Shown here in pieces: positions 1 to 6,003 of a DNA stretch of 9,051 bases. The notes below the pieces were generated by a model. That model ran no database searches. It was not told the origin of the DNA and worked only from the letters and a program-made list of their open reading frames with translations. Made by a program: the position numbers and the translations under genes. Position 1 is the first letter of the stretch, and the number at the start of each line of letters is the position of its first letter. Source of the stretch: Coriobacteriales bacterium (GTDB lineage Bacteria > Actinomycetota > Coriobacteriia > Coriobacteriales > UBA8131); the NCBI GenBank assembly GCA_031286245.1, contig JAITUO010000196.1, forward strand, positions 1 through 9,051, read 5' to 3'.

Positions 1-2
1 CC

Positions 3-50
3 GAACGGCAGATGGCCGCCCTTGAGGAAGAGTTGATAAACCGCAGGTAA
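3..50 (+). CDS. C-terminal end of an unidentified protein (partial)
   Basis: An open frame enters from the left edge and reads ERQMAALEEELINRR before a TAA at 48-50. The tail is charged and helix-forming, as at the end of many cytosolic proteins, but it is too short to assign to a family. It converges on ecfT, whose stop lies 35 bases away, and no obvious hairpin terminator separates the two genes. Existence of the gene is inferred only from the open frame and its sensible spacing. Confidence 0.4.
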   Translation, partial: ERQMAALEEELINRR

Positions 51-85
51 GCTTGACAAAAGCACACATGATATAACAGACGAAT

Positions 86-889
86 TTACATAAGCACACG
101 CATGACAATGCTGCCGGCAATCAACAAAAGCACCAAACTCAAGGCCAGTATATCTTTGCTGCCGATACGGTACTCGCGGTAATAACTGCGCTGGCTGGAT
201 CCATGGTAGCAGCGGCTTTCCATAGCCAGCGCCAGGTTCTCTGCATTCCGGAAGCACTCAGCAAACAATGGCACCAGACAGGGTATCAGGGCTTTGACAC
301 GCCTTAGTGGGCTACCGTGGTCAAAGACAGCCCCCCGCGCCTGCTGGGCTTTGCGGATGTGGTTGAAAGACGAGCCGATATCAGGGATAAAACGCAGGGC
401 AATCCGTATCATCAAGGAGATCTCATAAGCTGGCAAGCCAAATCGTCTAAAAGGTTCCAACATACTGCCGATGGCATAGGCCAGGGCCAGTGAAGTGGTC
501 GTAAGGGTAACCAGGATGCCACAACCAAATAGCAGAAACAGTCTTATCCCCATATATATCCCCTGAGAGAGGCCAGCGTCAGTGACTCTGAGAATACCCC
601 ATTGGAATAATTGCTGTCCATCTGCGATAAAAAAAGTATCAAAAAAGAAAGGGAACAGCGCAAAGAGGGCAGCCGGAAGCATTGCTCGCCAGGCGACCGA
701 ATAGGGGATGCGGGCAATCAACCAGCCAGAAAGCATGAAAGCTGTGATGATGGCCAGGTTATAGAAGCTGTTAGAAATAAACATCACAGTCATCAACAGC
801 AGCATCAGGTTGATCTTGATCCTCGCGTCCAAACCATGAATGAAGGAATCGGCACGGTAGTAGTTGCCGAATGTGAAACCAGTTGCCAC
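86..889 (-). CDS. ecfT: ECF transporter transmembrane (T) component EcfT
   Basis: This 267-residue integral membrane protein is the scaffold of an energy-coupling factor transporter: it links the two ATPases to a vitamin-binding S subunit. Visible family marks are the N-terminal HGLDARIK (18-25), hydrophobic segments at about 26-60, 66-86, 111-139 and 247-265, and the two cytosolic coupling motifs. The first coupling motif is a canonical ARG at 184-186. The second reads ESRCY (224-228), where AxARGY-like sequence is usual, so its Ala and Gly are replaced by Ser and Cys. The start is GTG at 887-889, directly after the ecfA2 stop. Its Shine-Dalgarno GGAGG lies inside the last codons of ecfA2, so translation is probably coupled. 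It is the last gene of the ecfA1-ecfA2-ecfT operon. No S-component gene follows. Confidence 0.93.
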   Translation of the reverse strand: MATGFTFGNYYRADSFIHGLDARIKINLMLLLMTVMFISNSFYNLAIITAFMLSGWLIARIPYSVAWRAMLPAALFALFPFFFDTFFIADGQQLFQWGILRVTDAGLSQGIYMGIRLFLLFGCGILVTLTTTSLALAYAIGSMLEPFRRFGLPAYEISLMIRIALRFIPDIGSSFNHIRKAQQARGAVFDHGSPLRRVKALIPCLVPLFAECFRNAENLALAMESRCYHGSSQRSYYREYRIGSKDILALSLVLLLIAGSIVMRVLM

Positions 890-1783
890 TTATACCTCCA
901 TCCTGGTGTTTACTGAACGTCCAACTCGCTGACTACCTGAAGGTTGGGCCCTGAGTTCGGCAATGGCATCAGCCAATTGGTCGACACTGAGCAGTGAAGC
1001 GGGCAGTGGTATGCCCAATTCACGCAAGCTGGCTGCCAGGCTTTCCGATGCAGGTACTCCGAGGTTGATCTCATGGAGTTCAACATGATGGGAGAAGATC
1101 TCCTGAGGGCTGCCCTGTAAATACTGGTAGCCATCCTTGAGAACCAGGATACGGTTTGTAACCTGAGCAATGTCCTCCATGGAATGTGAGACCATGACGA
1201 CAGTATGGCCTTGGTCATGGTAGTTATCGATCACTTGCAAGAGCCGACGCCGGCCAGCCGGATCGAGGCCGGCTGTCGGTTCGTCGAGGATCAACAGCTC
1301 CGGCTCGACCACCAGGATGCCAGCCAAGGCGACGCGACGTTGTTCTCCACCGGAAAGCTCAAAAGGGGAGCGGTGGGCATAACGATCATAATCCAAACCA
1401 ATGACAGACATCCAATGCCGAACCCGGCGCTCGATATCTGCACTCGCTAATTGGGCATTACGAGCTGCAAAGGCAATATCCTCAAAGACAGTCGGCGCGA
1501 ATAACTGGGCCTCAGGGTATTGAAATGCCACACCAATGCGTGTGAACAGCTTAGTCCGGTGCTTGGGCAAGGCGAGGTCGAGACCATCCAACAGCACTCG
1601 GCCACTACTCGGGTGAATCAACGCAGCCATCAACTGGATCAAGGTTGACTTGCCTGAGCCACTATGCCCGATGATGCCGCAGAAATCGCCGGAGTCAAGC
1701 CTAAAGCTGAGCTCCCGAATAGCATACTGGTCTTCAGCAGCCGAGCCGTAGCGGTAGCTTACTGCATCGAGAACCAGCTGCAT
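890..1783 (-). CDS. ecfA2: ECF transporter ATP-binding protein EcfA2
   Basis: This 297-residue ABC ATPase is one half of the EcfA1/EcfA2 heterodimer that powers vitamin or metal uptake from the cytoplasmic face. Motifs in order: Walker A GHSGSGKS (39-46), Q-loop Gln88 in AFQYPEAQLF, signature LSGGEQRR (143-150), Walker B LLILDE (163-168) with catalytic Glu168, D-loop TAGLDP, and switch His200. GHSGSGKS (GHTGSGKS in relatives) is typical of the EcfA2 half, whereas the neighbour has the EcfA1-type GANGSGKT. The ATG at 1781-1783 lies inside the end of ecfA1, a 25-base overlap, and is preceded by AAGGAG, which points to translational coupling. The C-terminal region after about 225 is the usual EcfA extension. 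Confidence 0.94.
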   Translation of the reverse strand: MQLVLDAVSYRYGSAAEDQYAIRELSFRLDSGDFCGIIGHSGSGKSTLIQLMAALIHPSSGRVLLDGLDLALPKHRTKLFTRIGVAFQYPEAQLFAPTVFEDIAFAARNAQLASADIERRVRHWMSVIGLDYDRYAHRSPFELSGGEQRRVALAGILVVEPELLILDEPTAGLDPAGRRRLLQVIDNYHDQGHTVVMVSHSMEDIAQVTNRILVLKDGYQYLQGSPQEIFSHHVELHEINLGVPASESLAASLRELGIPLPASLLSVDQLADAIAELRAQPSGSQRVGRSVNTRMEV

Positions 1784-2580
1784 ATCAACTCCTTCAAATC
1801 ATCAAGGCTGATAGACTCCGGTATAGCGAACCCTTGGGCAGATAAAGCTTCGGCTAATAATGAGGAGAAGGGCAGGTCCAGGCCAAGCTGGCGCAGGACA
1901 TTGGCCTCTGAGAATACTTCGGCTGGTGGGCCATCCAAAGCCACTTTACCCTGGTCCAGCACAATCACTCGTCCTGCCAAGGCAGCTTCCTCCATGAAAT
2001 GTGTAATCAAAACAATGGTCATACCGGTTTGATTGAGTTCGCTGATGATCCGGCGAATACCGCGACGGCCACGCACATCAAGCATGGCGCCTGGCTCGTC
2101 TAAGACCAAGATATCTGGCTGCATGGCTAAGATGCCTGCGATCGAGACTCGTTGGCGTTGGCCGCCTGAGAGTTCGGCCGGGTCATCCTCGGCATGGCTG
2201 CTCATTGCTACTGTGTCCAGGGCTTGCTTGACGCGCTGCTGTAATGCCGGTGGCTGGACGTTAAGATTCTCCGGGCCAAAGGCAACATCATCCGCCACCA
2301 CGCTGGCGACCATCTGGGTGTTGGGGTTTTGGAAGACCATGCCGGCATGCGAGCGGATCGTGAAGAGATTGTCTGGATCCCTCGTGTCCAAGCCGACTGT
2401 TAAGACCATGCCAAGCTGAGGTTGGAGCAAAGCGTTGATGTGACGGGCAAATGTTGTCTTACCTGAACCGTTGGCACCAACAATAGCGACAAACTCACCA
2501 CGATTAATCTCGAGGGAGAGGTCATCCAATACTTTGTCATTGTATGAGAAAGTCACAGACTCAAAGACGATGTCAGGCAC
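1759..2580 (-). CDS. ecfA1: ECF transporter ATP-binding protein EcfA1
   Basis: This is the first gene of the ECF operon, an ABC ATPase that pairs with EcfA2. Motifs, numbered from an upstream ATG at 2601: Walker A GANGSGKT (42-49), Q-loop Gln91 in MVFQNPNTQ, signature LSGGQRQ (144-150), Walker B ILVLDE (164-169) with catalytic Glu169, and His201. The D-loop reads GAMLDV, where TAMLDP is usual in the family. The ATG at 2601 gives 280 residues, but that ATG is the conserved GGATG of the FMN riboswitch and has no Shine-Dalgarno. I prefer the GTG at 2578-2580, which has AGAGG five bases upstream and gives the normal EcfA1 N-terminus (M-P-D-I-V-F-E-S-V), 273 residues in all. The family call is very secure; the start choice is an inference. 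Confidence 0.92.
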   Translation of the reverse strand: MPDIVFESVTFSYNDKVLDDLSLEINRGEFVAIVGANGSGKTTFARHINALLQPQLGMVLTVGLDTRDPDNLFTIRSHAGMVFQNPNTQMVASVVADDVAFGPENLNVQPPALQQRVKQALDTVAMSSHAEDDPAELSGGQRQRVSIAGILAMQPDILVLDEPGAMLDVRGRRGIRRIISELNQTGMTIVLITHFMEEAALAGRVIVLDQGKVALDGPPAEVFSEANVLRQLGLDLPFSSLLAEALSAQGFAIPESISLDDLKELICSWFSMQ

Positions 2581-2585
2581 ATTTA

Positions 2586-2590
2586 CCTCT
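2586..2590 (-). promoter_or_regulatory. Ribosome binding site of ecfA1, abutting riboswitch P1
   Basis: AGAGG on the minus strand lies five bases before the GTG at 2580. Its first two bases (2590, 2589) also close the P1 helix of the FMN aptamer, and the remaining three follow directly. Ligand-stabilised P1 could therefore hinder ribosome binding. The role is inferred from position only. Confidence 0.55.
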
Positions 2591-2719
2591 GCTTCTTTCA
2601 TCCGGACTATAACCGTCGGTTCCCGGATCTCACGGGATCTGCCAGATGGCTCGTGGACTCACGGCAGGCATCGTTACCGTAACACCACCGGTGAGGGATT
2701 TCACCTCGCCCTGAAACAA
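2589..2719 (-). promoter_or_regulatory. FMN riboswitch (RFN element) leading the ecfA1A2T operon
   Basis: Read leftward, the leader carries the RFN consensus in order: AGGGC, the P2 hairpin GAGG-TGAAAT-CCCTC, ACCGGTGGT, GTCCACGAGCC, CTGGCAGATCC, GTGAGATCCGGG, ACCGACGGTTATAGTCCGG and ATGAAAGAAG. P1 is formed by TTGTTTC (2719-2713) with GAAGCAG (2595-2589), seven pairs including one G-T. The variable P3 arm is elongated: TTACGG pairs with CCGTGA inside the GTGG/CCAC base of the stem. Family knowledge: this aptamer binds flavin mononucleotide and usually shuts off riboflavin synthesis or uptake genes when FMN is plentiful. There is no terminator hairpin with a T-run between aptamer and gene, so translational control is the simpler inference. 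The conserved 3' end runs into the apparent N-terminus of ecfA1. Confidence 0.95.
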
Positions 2720-2727
2720 GTCACAGC

Positions 2728-2736
2728 ATTCTACCA
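2728..2736 (-). promoter_or_regulatory. Extended -10 promoter of the riboswitch-ecf transcript
   Basis: On the minus strand, TGG-TAGAAT forms an extended -10 element. Its expected transcription start, at about 2721, falls right at the first base of the aptamer P1 helix (2719). No good -35 hexamer is visible at the usual distance, which is tolerated with a TGn extension. The positional fit to the riboswitch is the main support. Confidence 0.5.
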
Positions 2737-2745
2737 CGAAAGACG

Positions 2746-2751
2746 TATAAT
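2746..2751 (+). promoter_or_regulatory. Consensus -10 box (TATAAT) for the rightward genes
   Basis: A perfect TATAAT lies about 65 bases before the amidohydrolase ATG, with a predicted start near 2758. The -35 region, near 2723-2728, is poor and overlaps the opposing -10 of the ecf promoter, so the two promoters probably compete for polymerase. The amidohydrolase ATG at 2817 is preceded by GGAGG at 2807-2811. Confidence 0.5.
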
Positions 2752-2816
2752 GGGACTTTACAAATCGGGGGTTGCCAGGTGGGAGTCCGGTACCCAGATG
2801 ATTGTTGGAGGCTTAG

Positions 2817-4172
2817 ATGTTACTGCTTGCTCGCTATGTTCTACCGGTCAACGCTCCGCATATTGAAGATGGTGCAGTCTGTGTGAAAGATGGACGTATC
2901 TTGGCGGTCGGATCAGCGTCAGAACTAAAAGCCCAGTACCCAAACGAGTCACAGATGGACTTCGGCCTGGCAGCTTTGATGCCGGGGCTGGTGGATGCTC
3001 ACTCACATCTGGAGTATGCAGCGATGCGTGGGTTGATCCATGATGTTCCTTATGCCGACTGGAAAATCAGACTGACCGCAAAAGAAGAGCTGTTTGACAG
3101 CCAGGATTGGCTGGACAGTGCGTTGCTTGGTGCCTTGGAGACGGTCCGCAGTGGGATTACAACTATCGCCGATATCACTGCAACTGGTGCTTCACTTCAT
3201 GCTGCAAAAGCTGTTGGGCTGCGCGGTACCTTCTATCGTGAAGTCGGTACGATGGAGAAGCACGAAGTGCCGCGGATCCTGGATGAGGCTTACAGTGACA
3301 TCGAAACCTGGCGGGCAACTGCTGATGCTGGTTATCAGCGGATCGGTATCGCTCCGGAGGCTTTGTATAAATGCCATCCCGAGGTATTCACCAAGATCAG
3401 TGAGTATGCCATGGATGGCACACCGGTTGCTTGTCATCTGGCTGGATCGCGCGAAGAATATGATTTCATTCGCTATGGATCTTCGCTGTTTTCTGTCCAT
3501 GAGACTGAGATGGAACGCGGTTATGGTATCGACATGCCACCCTGGCTGGCCACTGGCGTCTCACCGATCCGTTATATTTTGAATTGGGGGCTCTTTCAAG
3601 TTCCGAATATCCTCGCAATCCATTGCGTCCATGTAGATGAGGATGATATTGACTTTCTTGAACAATATGATGTCGCTGTTGCAGTCTGCTCCCGATGTAA
3701 TGCTCAACTGGGTATGGGTATTGCTCCTCTGGCAGATTTCTTAAAAGCCGGGCTCCGAGTTGGCCTGGGCACGGATTCTCCAGCAGCCAGCTCGACAACA
3801 AACCTGTTTGCCGAAATGCAGCTGACCTTGTTGTTGCAGCGGGCTACCCATCGTAAAAGCGACTTTCTAACTGCCAGACAGATGATCAGGCTGACCACAC
3901 TGGGCGCTGCTGAGGCGGTCGGAGTAGCAGACCAGGTTGGTTCGCTGGAAGTTGGTAAACTGGCTGATATCATCGCGCTCGATCTGTCTCGCTCAGCCTC
4001 TGTACCGACCCATGATCCATATGAAGCAATTGTCCACACCATCAGACCGAACAATGTGTTAATGACGATGGTTGGTGGTGAGATCCTCTTCAATGGCGAG
4101 CACCTGCATGGCGTCGACCGAGAGCGGATCATGGCTCGTACCGAAGAGATGCGTTTGAAGTTGAGGGACTAG
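2817..4172 (+). CDS. COG0402 metal-dependent amidohydrolase / aminohydrolase (possible aminodeoxyfutalosine deaminase)
   Basis: This 451-residue cytosolic enzyme belongs to the amidohydrolase superfamily, TRZ/ATZ-MtaD branch, which deaminates purine-like or related heterocycles at a mononuclear metal site. Visible residues: HSH (His62, His64) in LVDAHSHLEY, His207 in VACHLAG with Glu213/Glu214 after it, His269 in LAIHCVH, and Asp320 in LGTDSPAA. Together these form a complete metal-binding and catalytic set. The N-terminal beta segment (to about 55) and the C-terminal strands (GSLEVGKLADIIALDL, 373-388) form the usual sandwich domain. The start has GGAGG five bases upstream. The HxHLE form resembles what I recall of 6-aminodeoxyfutalosine deaminases of menaquinone synthesis, a pathway known in Coriobacteriia, but no other mqn gene is present here. 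MTA/SAH deaminase and guanine-deaminase-like roles stay open. Confidence 0.85.
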   Translation: MLLLARYVLPVNAPHIEDGAVCVKDGRILAVGSASELKAQYPNESQMDFGLAALMPGLVDAHSHLEYAAMRGLIHDVPYADWKIRLTAKEELFDSQDWLDSALLGALETVRSGITTIADITATGASLHAAKAVGLRGTFYREVGTMEKHEVPRILDEAYSDIETWRATADAGYQRIGIAPEALYKCHPEVFTKISEYAMDGTPVACHLAGSREEYDFIRYGSSLFSVHETEMERGYGIDMPPWLATGVSPIRYILNWGLFQVPNILAIHCVHVDEDDIDFLEQYDVAVAVCSRCNAQLGMGIAPLADFLKAGLRVGLGTDSPAASSTTNLFAEMQLTLLLQRATHRKSDFLTARQMIRLTTLGAAEAVGVADQVGSLEVGKLADIIALDLSRSASVPTHDPYEAIVHTIRPNNVLMTMVGGEILFNGEHLHGVDRERIMARTEEMRLKLRD

Positions 4173-4184
4173 ACTGAGCTTGTC

Positions 4185-4385
4185 ATGTCCAACCCGGTAA
4201 AGAAAAAAACCTCTGTCAAGCCAACAGCCACCAGGCCAGATCAGTCTAAACAAGGCCAGATGACCCGGACACGCAAGATTGCCACAGTCATTGTCAGTGT
4301 AGTGCTGGTGATCTCTTTGGGCTTACCTGTTGCCGGTTTGGGTTTTGCCAGTTGTTCGAGCTGTTCTTTCCCGTTGTATGACTAA
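4185..4385 (+). CDS. Small single-pass membrane protein of unknown function, C-terminal CxxC
   Basis: This frame of 66 codons begins 12 bases after the amidohydrolase stop. I do not recognise the family. The first 31 residues are hydrophilic and basic (many Lys, Arg, Thr, Gln). A hydrophobic segment follows at about 32-54 (starting IATVIVSVVLVISLGLPVAG), then a short tail CSSCSFPLYD with Cys57 and Cys60 as a CxxC. The positive-inside rule suggests the N-terminus is in the cytoplasm and the CxxC is at the outer face. The FASC before Cys57 is a poor lipobox and leaves almost no mature protein, so a lipoprotein is unlikely. The Shine-Dalgarno is weak, with GAGGG about 18 bases upstream. It could be a real small protein or the remnant of a longer one cut off at the duplicated sequence around its stop codon. 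Confidence 0.55.
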   Translation: MSNPVKKKTSVKPTATRPDQSKQGQMTRTRKIATVIVSVVLVISLGLPVAGLGFASCSSCSFPLYD

Positions 4386-4395
4386 TTGTATGACT
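4374..4395 (+). repeat. Short tandem direct repeat spanning a stop codon
   Basis: TTGTATGACT occurs twice (4374-4383 and 4386-4395) with AA between. The period of 12 keeps the reading frame. The first copy encodes the last residues and stop of the 66-codon gene; the second would encode the same Leu-Tyr-Asp again. It looks like a small slipped-strand duplication. Confidence 0.7.
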
Positions 4396-4486
4396 GCTGC
4401 TTTTTTGTGTTATGTTACTATGGATGATTGTTTGCTGATGTGATACCGACCTCTGGCGACATTGCCAGAAGAATTAAGGATACCAA
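4386..4486 (+). promoter_or_regulatory. Intergenic leader of tatA with a small hairpin
   Basis: This 101-base gap separates the small membrane protein from tatA. It holds a perfect inverted repeat, TCTGGC (4452-4457) and GCCAGA (4464-4469), with a six-base loop, ending seven bases before the AAGGA Shine-Dalgarno (4476-4480) of tatA. No T-run follows, so it is not an intrinsic terminator. A TG-T-TATGTT element near 4409-4417, upstream of the hairpin, could be an extended -10, but this is weak. A role in mRNA stability or in tuning tatA translation is possible. Confidence 0.35.
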
Positions 4487-5107
4487 GTGTTCAGTTTAGG
4501 TGGAACAGAAATTGCCATCATCTTGTTGTTTGCCTTTCTAATTTTTGGCCCAGACAAGATGCCGGAAATCGCCAAGACTGTCGGACGTTTCATCCGTCAG
4601 TTCCGTGCAGCCCAGGAGCAGATGAACAAAGTGATCAAAGAAGAGGTCTACGACCCAATCAAGGATCTCGAGCCTTTGATCAACCCGTTTGCTGATATTT
4701 TCGATGATATAACATCGACTGGTACCAAGCTAAAATCCAGTGATAATAGCAAGTCAAAATCAAAAGACAGCAGTAAAGCCGAGCCAGACCTACAGGCTGA
4801 TGATGTGTCGACTGCTACAACCGATGGCTTAGCGGATAGCAAAGCCGAGCCCGAGGCGCAAGACGGTCCTGATGAAAAACTAACAGACAAGCCTAAGGCC
4901 GAAGACCTGAAAGCGGCATTGGACGCGGAGACCAAAAAGAAACGGGCCCGTGTCGTGGCTGCTGCTCAGACCAGCGAAGCCGATGACAGCTTATCTGGTA
5001 AGGAGAGTTTTGCCGAACGGCGAGCTCGCCTGGAACGTGAGCATGCCGCTCATCGGGTAACCGAAAGCTCAGCTGGTACTGATACCAAGTCTGAACAGGA
5101 GGACTGA
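4487..5107 (+). CDS. tatA: Sec-independent translocase TatA/TatB-like protein
   Basis: This 206-residue membrane protein belongs to the twin-arginine translocation system, which exports folded proteins, often with cofactors already inserted. The layout is classic: a very short N-terminus, a transmembrane helix at about 7-20, the hinge FGP (20-22), PEI, and an amphipathic helix at about 23-55. Glu8 sits at the membrane-facing position typical of TatB, while the FGPDKMPEI hinge resembles Gram-positive TatA, so the protein may serve as TatA, TatB or both. The tail from about 75 is a long, low-complexity, charged segment containing two copies of SKAEP. The start is GTG, with AAGGA six bases upstream. 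tatC follows after 2 bases. Confidence 0.9.
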   Translation: MFSLGGTEIAIILLFAFLIFGPDKMPEIAKTVGRFIRQFRAAQEQMNKVIKEEVYDPIKDLEPLINPFADIFDDITSTGTKLKSSDNSKSKSKDSSKAEPDLQADDVSTATTDGLADSKAEPEAQDGPDEKLTDKPKAEDLKAALDAETKKKRARVVAAAQTSEADDSLSGKESFAERRARLEREHAAHRVTESSAGTDTKSEQED

Positions 5108-5109
5108 GC

Positions 5110-5991
5110 ATGCCTGTCGGACAAGCCCAAATGCCGCTGTTTGACCACCTCGGTGAGCTCCGTCGCCGTCTGTCAATCAGTGTTATTGCCATACTGGTCG
5201 CTACAATCGGACTCTATTTCTTCTCATCGGAACTGATTCTATTCTTAATCCGCCCGATTTCTATCTTCCTACCGGGTGGTAGCCAGATCAATATCGGGGC
5301 TACAACGATTGTCGATGCTATATTTCTGCGTGACCCTGTCAGTGAACTGGACAGGTTAAGACAGGCGCTTTATACCTTTGAACCTTTTGAAGGTTTTGCC
5401 ATTCGTTTCTGGGTTGCCTTCGTTTTCAGTTTCCTGGTCACCGGGCCGGTCTGGATTTGGCAACTATTAGCATTCTTCTTGCCAGCACTAAAACCAGAAG
5501 AGCGTAAATGGGTGATCCCGACTTTCTTTGTGGCCATATTGCTGCTTTTGGTGGGAATGGTCTTCTGCTACCTTGTGATTTTAAACCCAGCCTTTGAATG
5601 GATGATCGAACAGGCCAATGAGTATTCGTTGGTGATGCCGAGAGCTTCACAGTTCATCAACACCATAATCCTCTTCGAAATCGGCTTCGGAGTAGCCTTT
5701 GAGTTACCACTTGTGGTGTTTTACCTGACGGTCTTTAACATCGTTCCCTACAAGAAACTGCGGGAGAGCTGGCGAGTGGTCTATGTTACCTTAATGGTAA
5801 TCTGCGCCCTGGTTACACCAGATGCCAACCCGATCACCATGTTGTTGATGTTTGCCGCCATGCTGGTGTTATACGAAGCGTCTTTGTTTATATCTCGCTT
5901 AGTCTTGATGCGGCGTATTGCCAGAGAGAACTTAGCAGCTGATGAAGATGATGACGACGATGAAGAAGATGAACTGGACGAAGAGGACTAA
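5110..5991 (+). CDS. tatC: Twin-arginine translocase subunit TatC
   Basis: This 293-residue polytopic membrane protein is the Tat receptor that recognises the twin-arginine signal peptide. It shows DHLGELRRRL (12-21) with Glu16 and Arg18, EGF (94-96), the GPVWIWQLLAFFLPALKPEERK block (112-133), the GMVFCY helix (149-154), GVAFELP (194-200) and VTPDANPIT (235-243), followed by LYE (254-256). The stretch between LIRPISIFLP and EGF (about 56-93) is longer than in Escherichia coli TatC and adds a charged segment to the first external loop. The usual proline before LYE is absent (FAAMLVLYE). The C-terminus ends in a strongly acidic tail (279-293, nearly all Asp/Glu). AGGAGG seven bases upstream fixes the start. 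It is co-transcribed with tatA and probably hypA. Confidence 0.95.
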   Translation: MPVGQAQMPLFDHLGELRRRLSISVIAILVATIGLYFFSSELILFLIRPISIFLPGGSQINIGATTIVDAIFLRDPVSELDRLRQALYTFEPFEGFAIRFWVAFVFSFLVTGPVWIWQLLAFFLPALKPEERKWVIPTFFVAILLLLVGMVFCYLVILNPAFEWMIEQANEYSLVMPRASQFINTIILFEIGFGVAFELPLVVFYLTVFNIVPYKKLRESWRVVYVTLMVICALVTPDANPITMLLMFAAMLVLYEASLFISRLVLMRRIARENLAADEDDDDDEEDELDEED

Positions 5992-6003
5992 GACGATCAA
6001 ACG

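Noticed and set aside
60..105. Direct repeat AAGCACAC...CATGA at 60-71 and 92-105
   Set aside because: Only eight bases match without a gap, and one copy is inside ecfT coding sequence; chance is a sufficient explanation.
2471..2866. Rightward open frame of 131 codons crossing the intergenic region
   Set aside because: It runs antisense to ecfA1 and through the conserved riboswitch, has no family features, and overlaps the true start of the amidohydrolase.
3094..3582. Long alternative frame inside the amidohydrolase
   Set aside because: The overlapping frame holds all catalytic motifs of a known family; this one has no recognisable domain and is a shadow. The same applies to the antisense frames over ecfA1, ecfA2, hypA, hypB and tatC.
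4401..4406. T6 run after the small membrane protein gene as a terminator
   Set aside because: No GC-rich hairpin precedes it, so it does not meet the intrinsic terminator pattern.
4452..4469. TCTGGC/GCCAGA hairpin before tatA as a terminator or riboswitch
   Set aside because: No T-run follows and no known aptamer consensus surrounds it; kept only as a possible leader structure.
4776..4853. Repeated AAAGCCGAGCC in tatA as a mobile or CRISPR-like repeat
   Set aside because: It encodes two SKAEP copies in a low-complexity charged tail, which is common in TatA/TatB C-termini.
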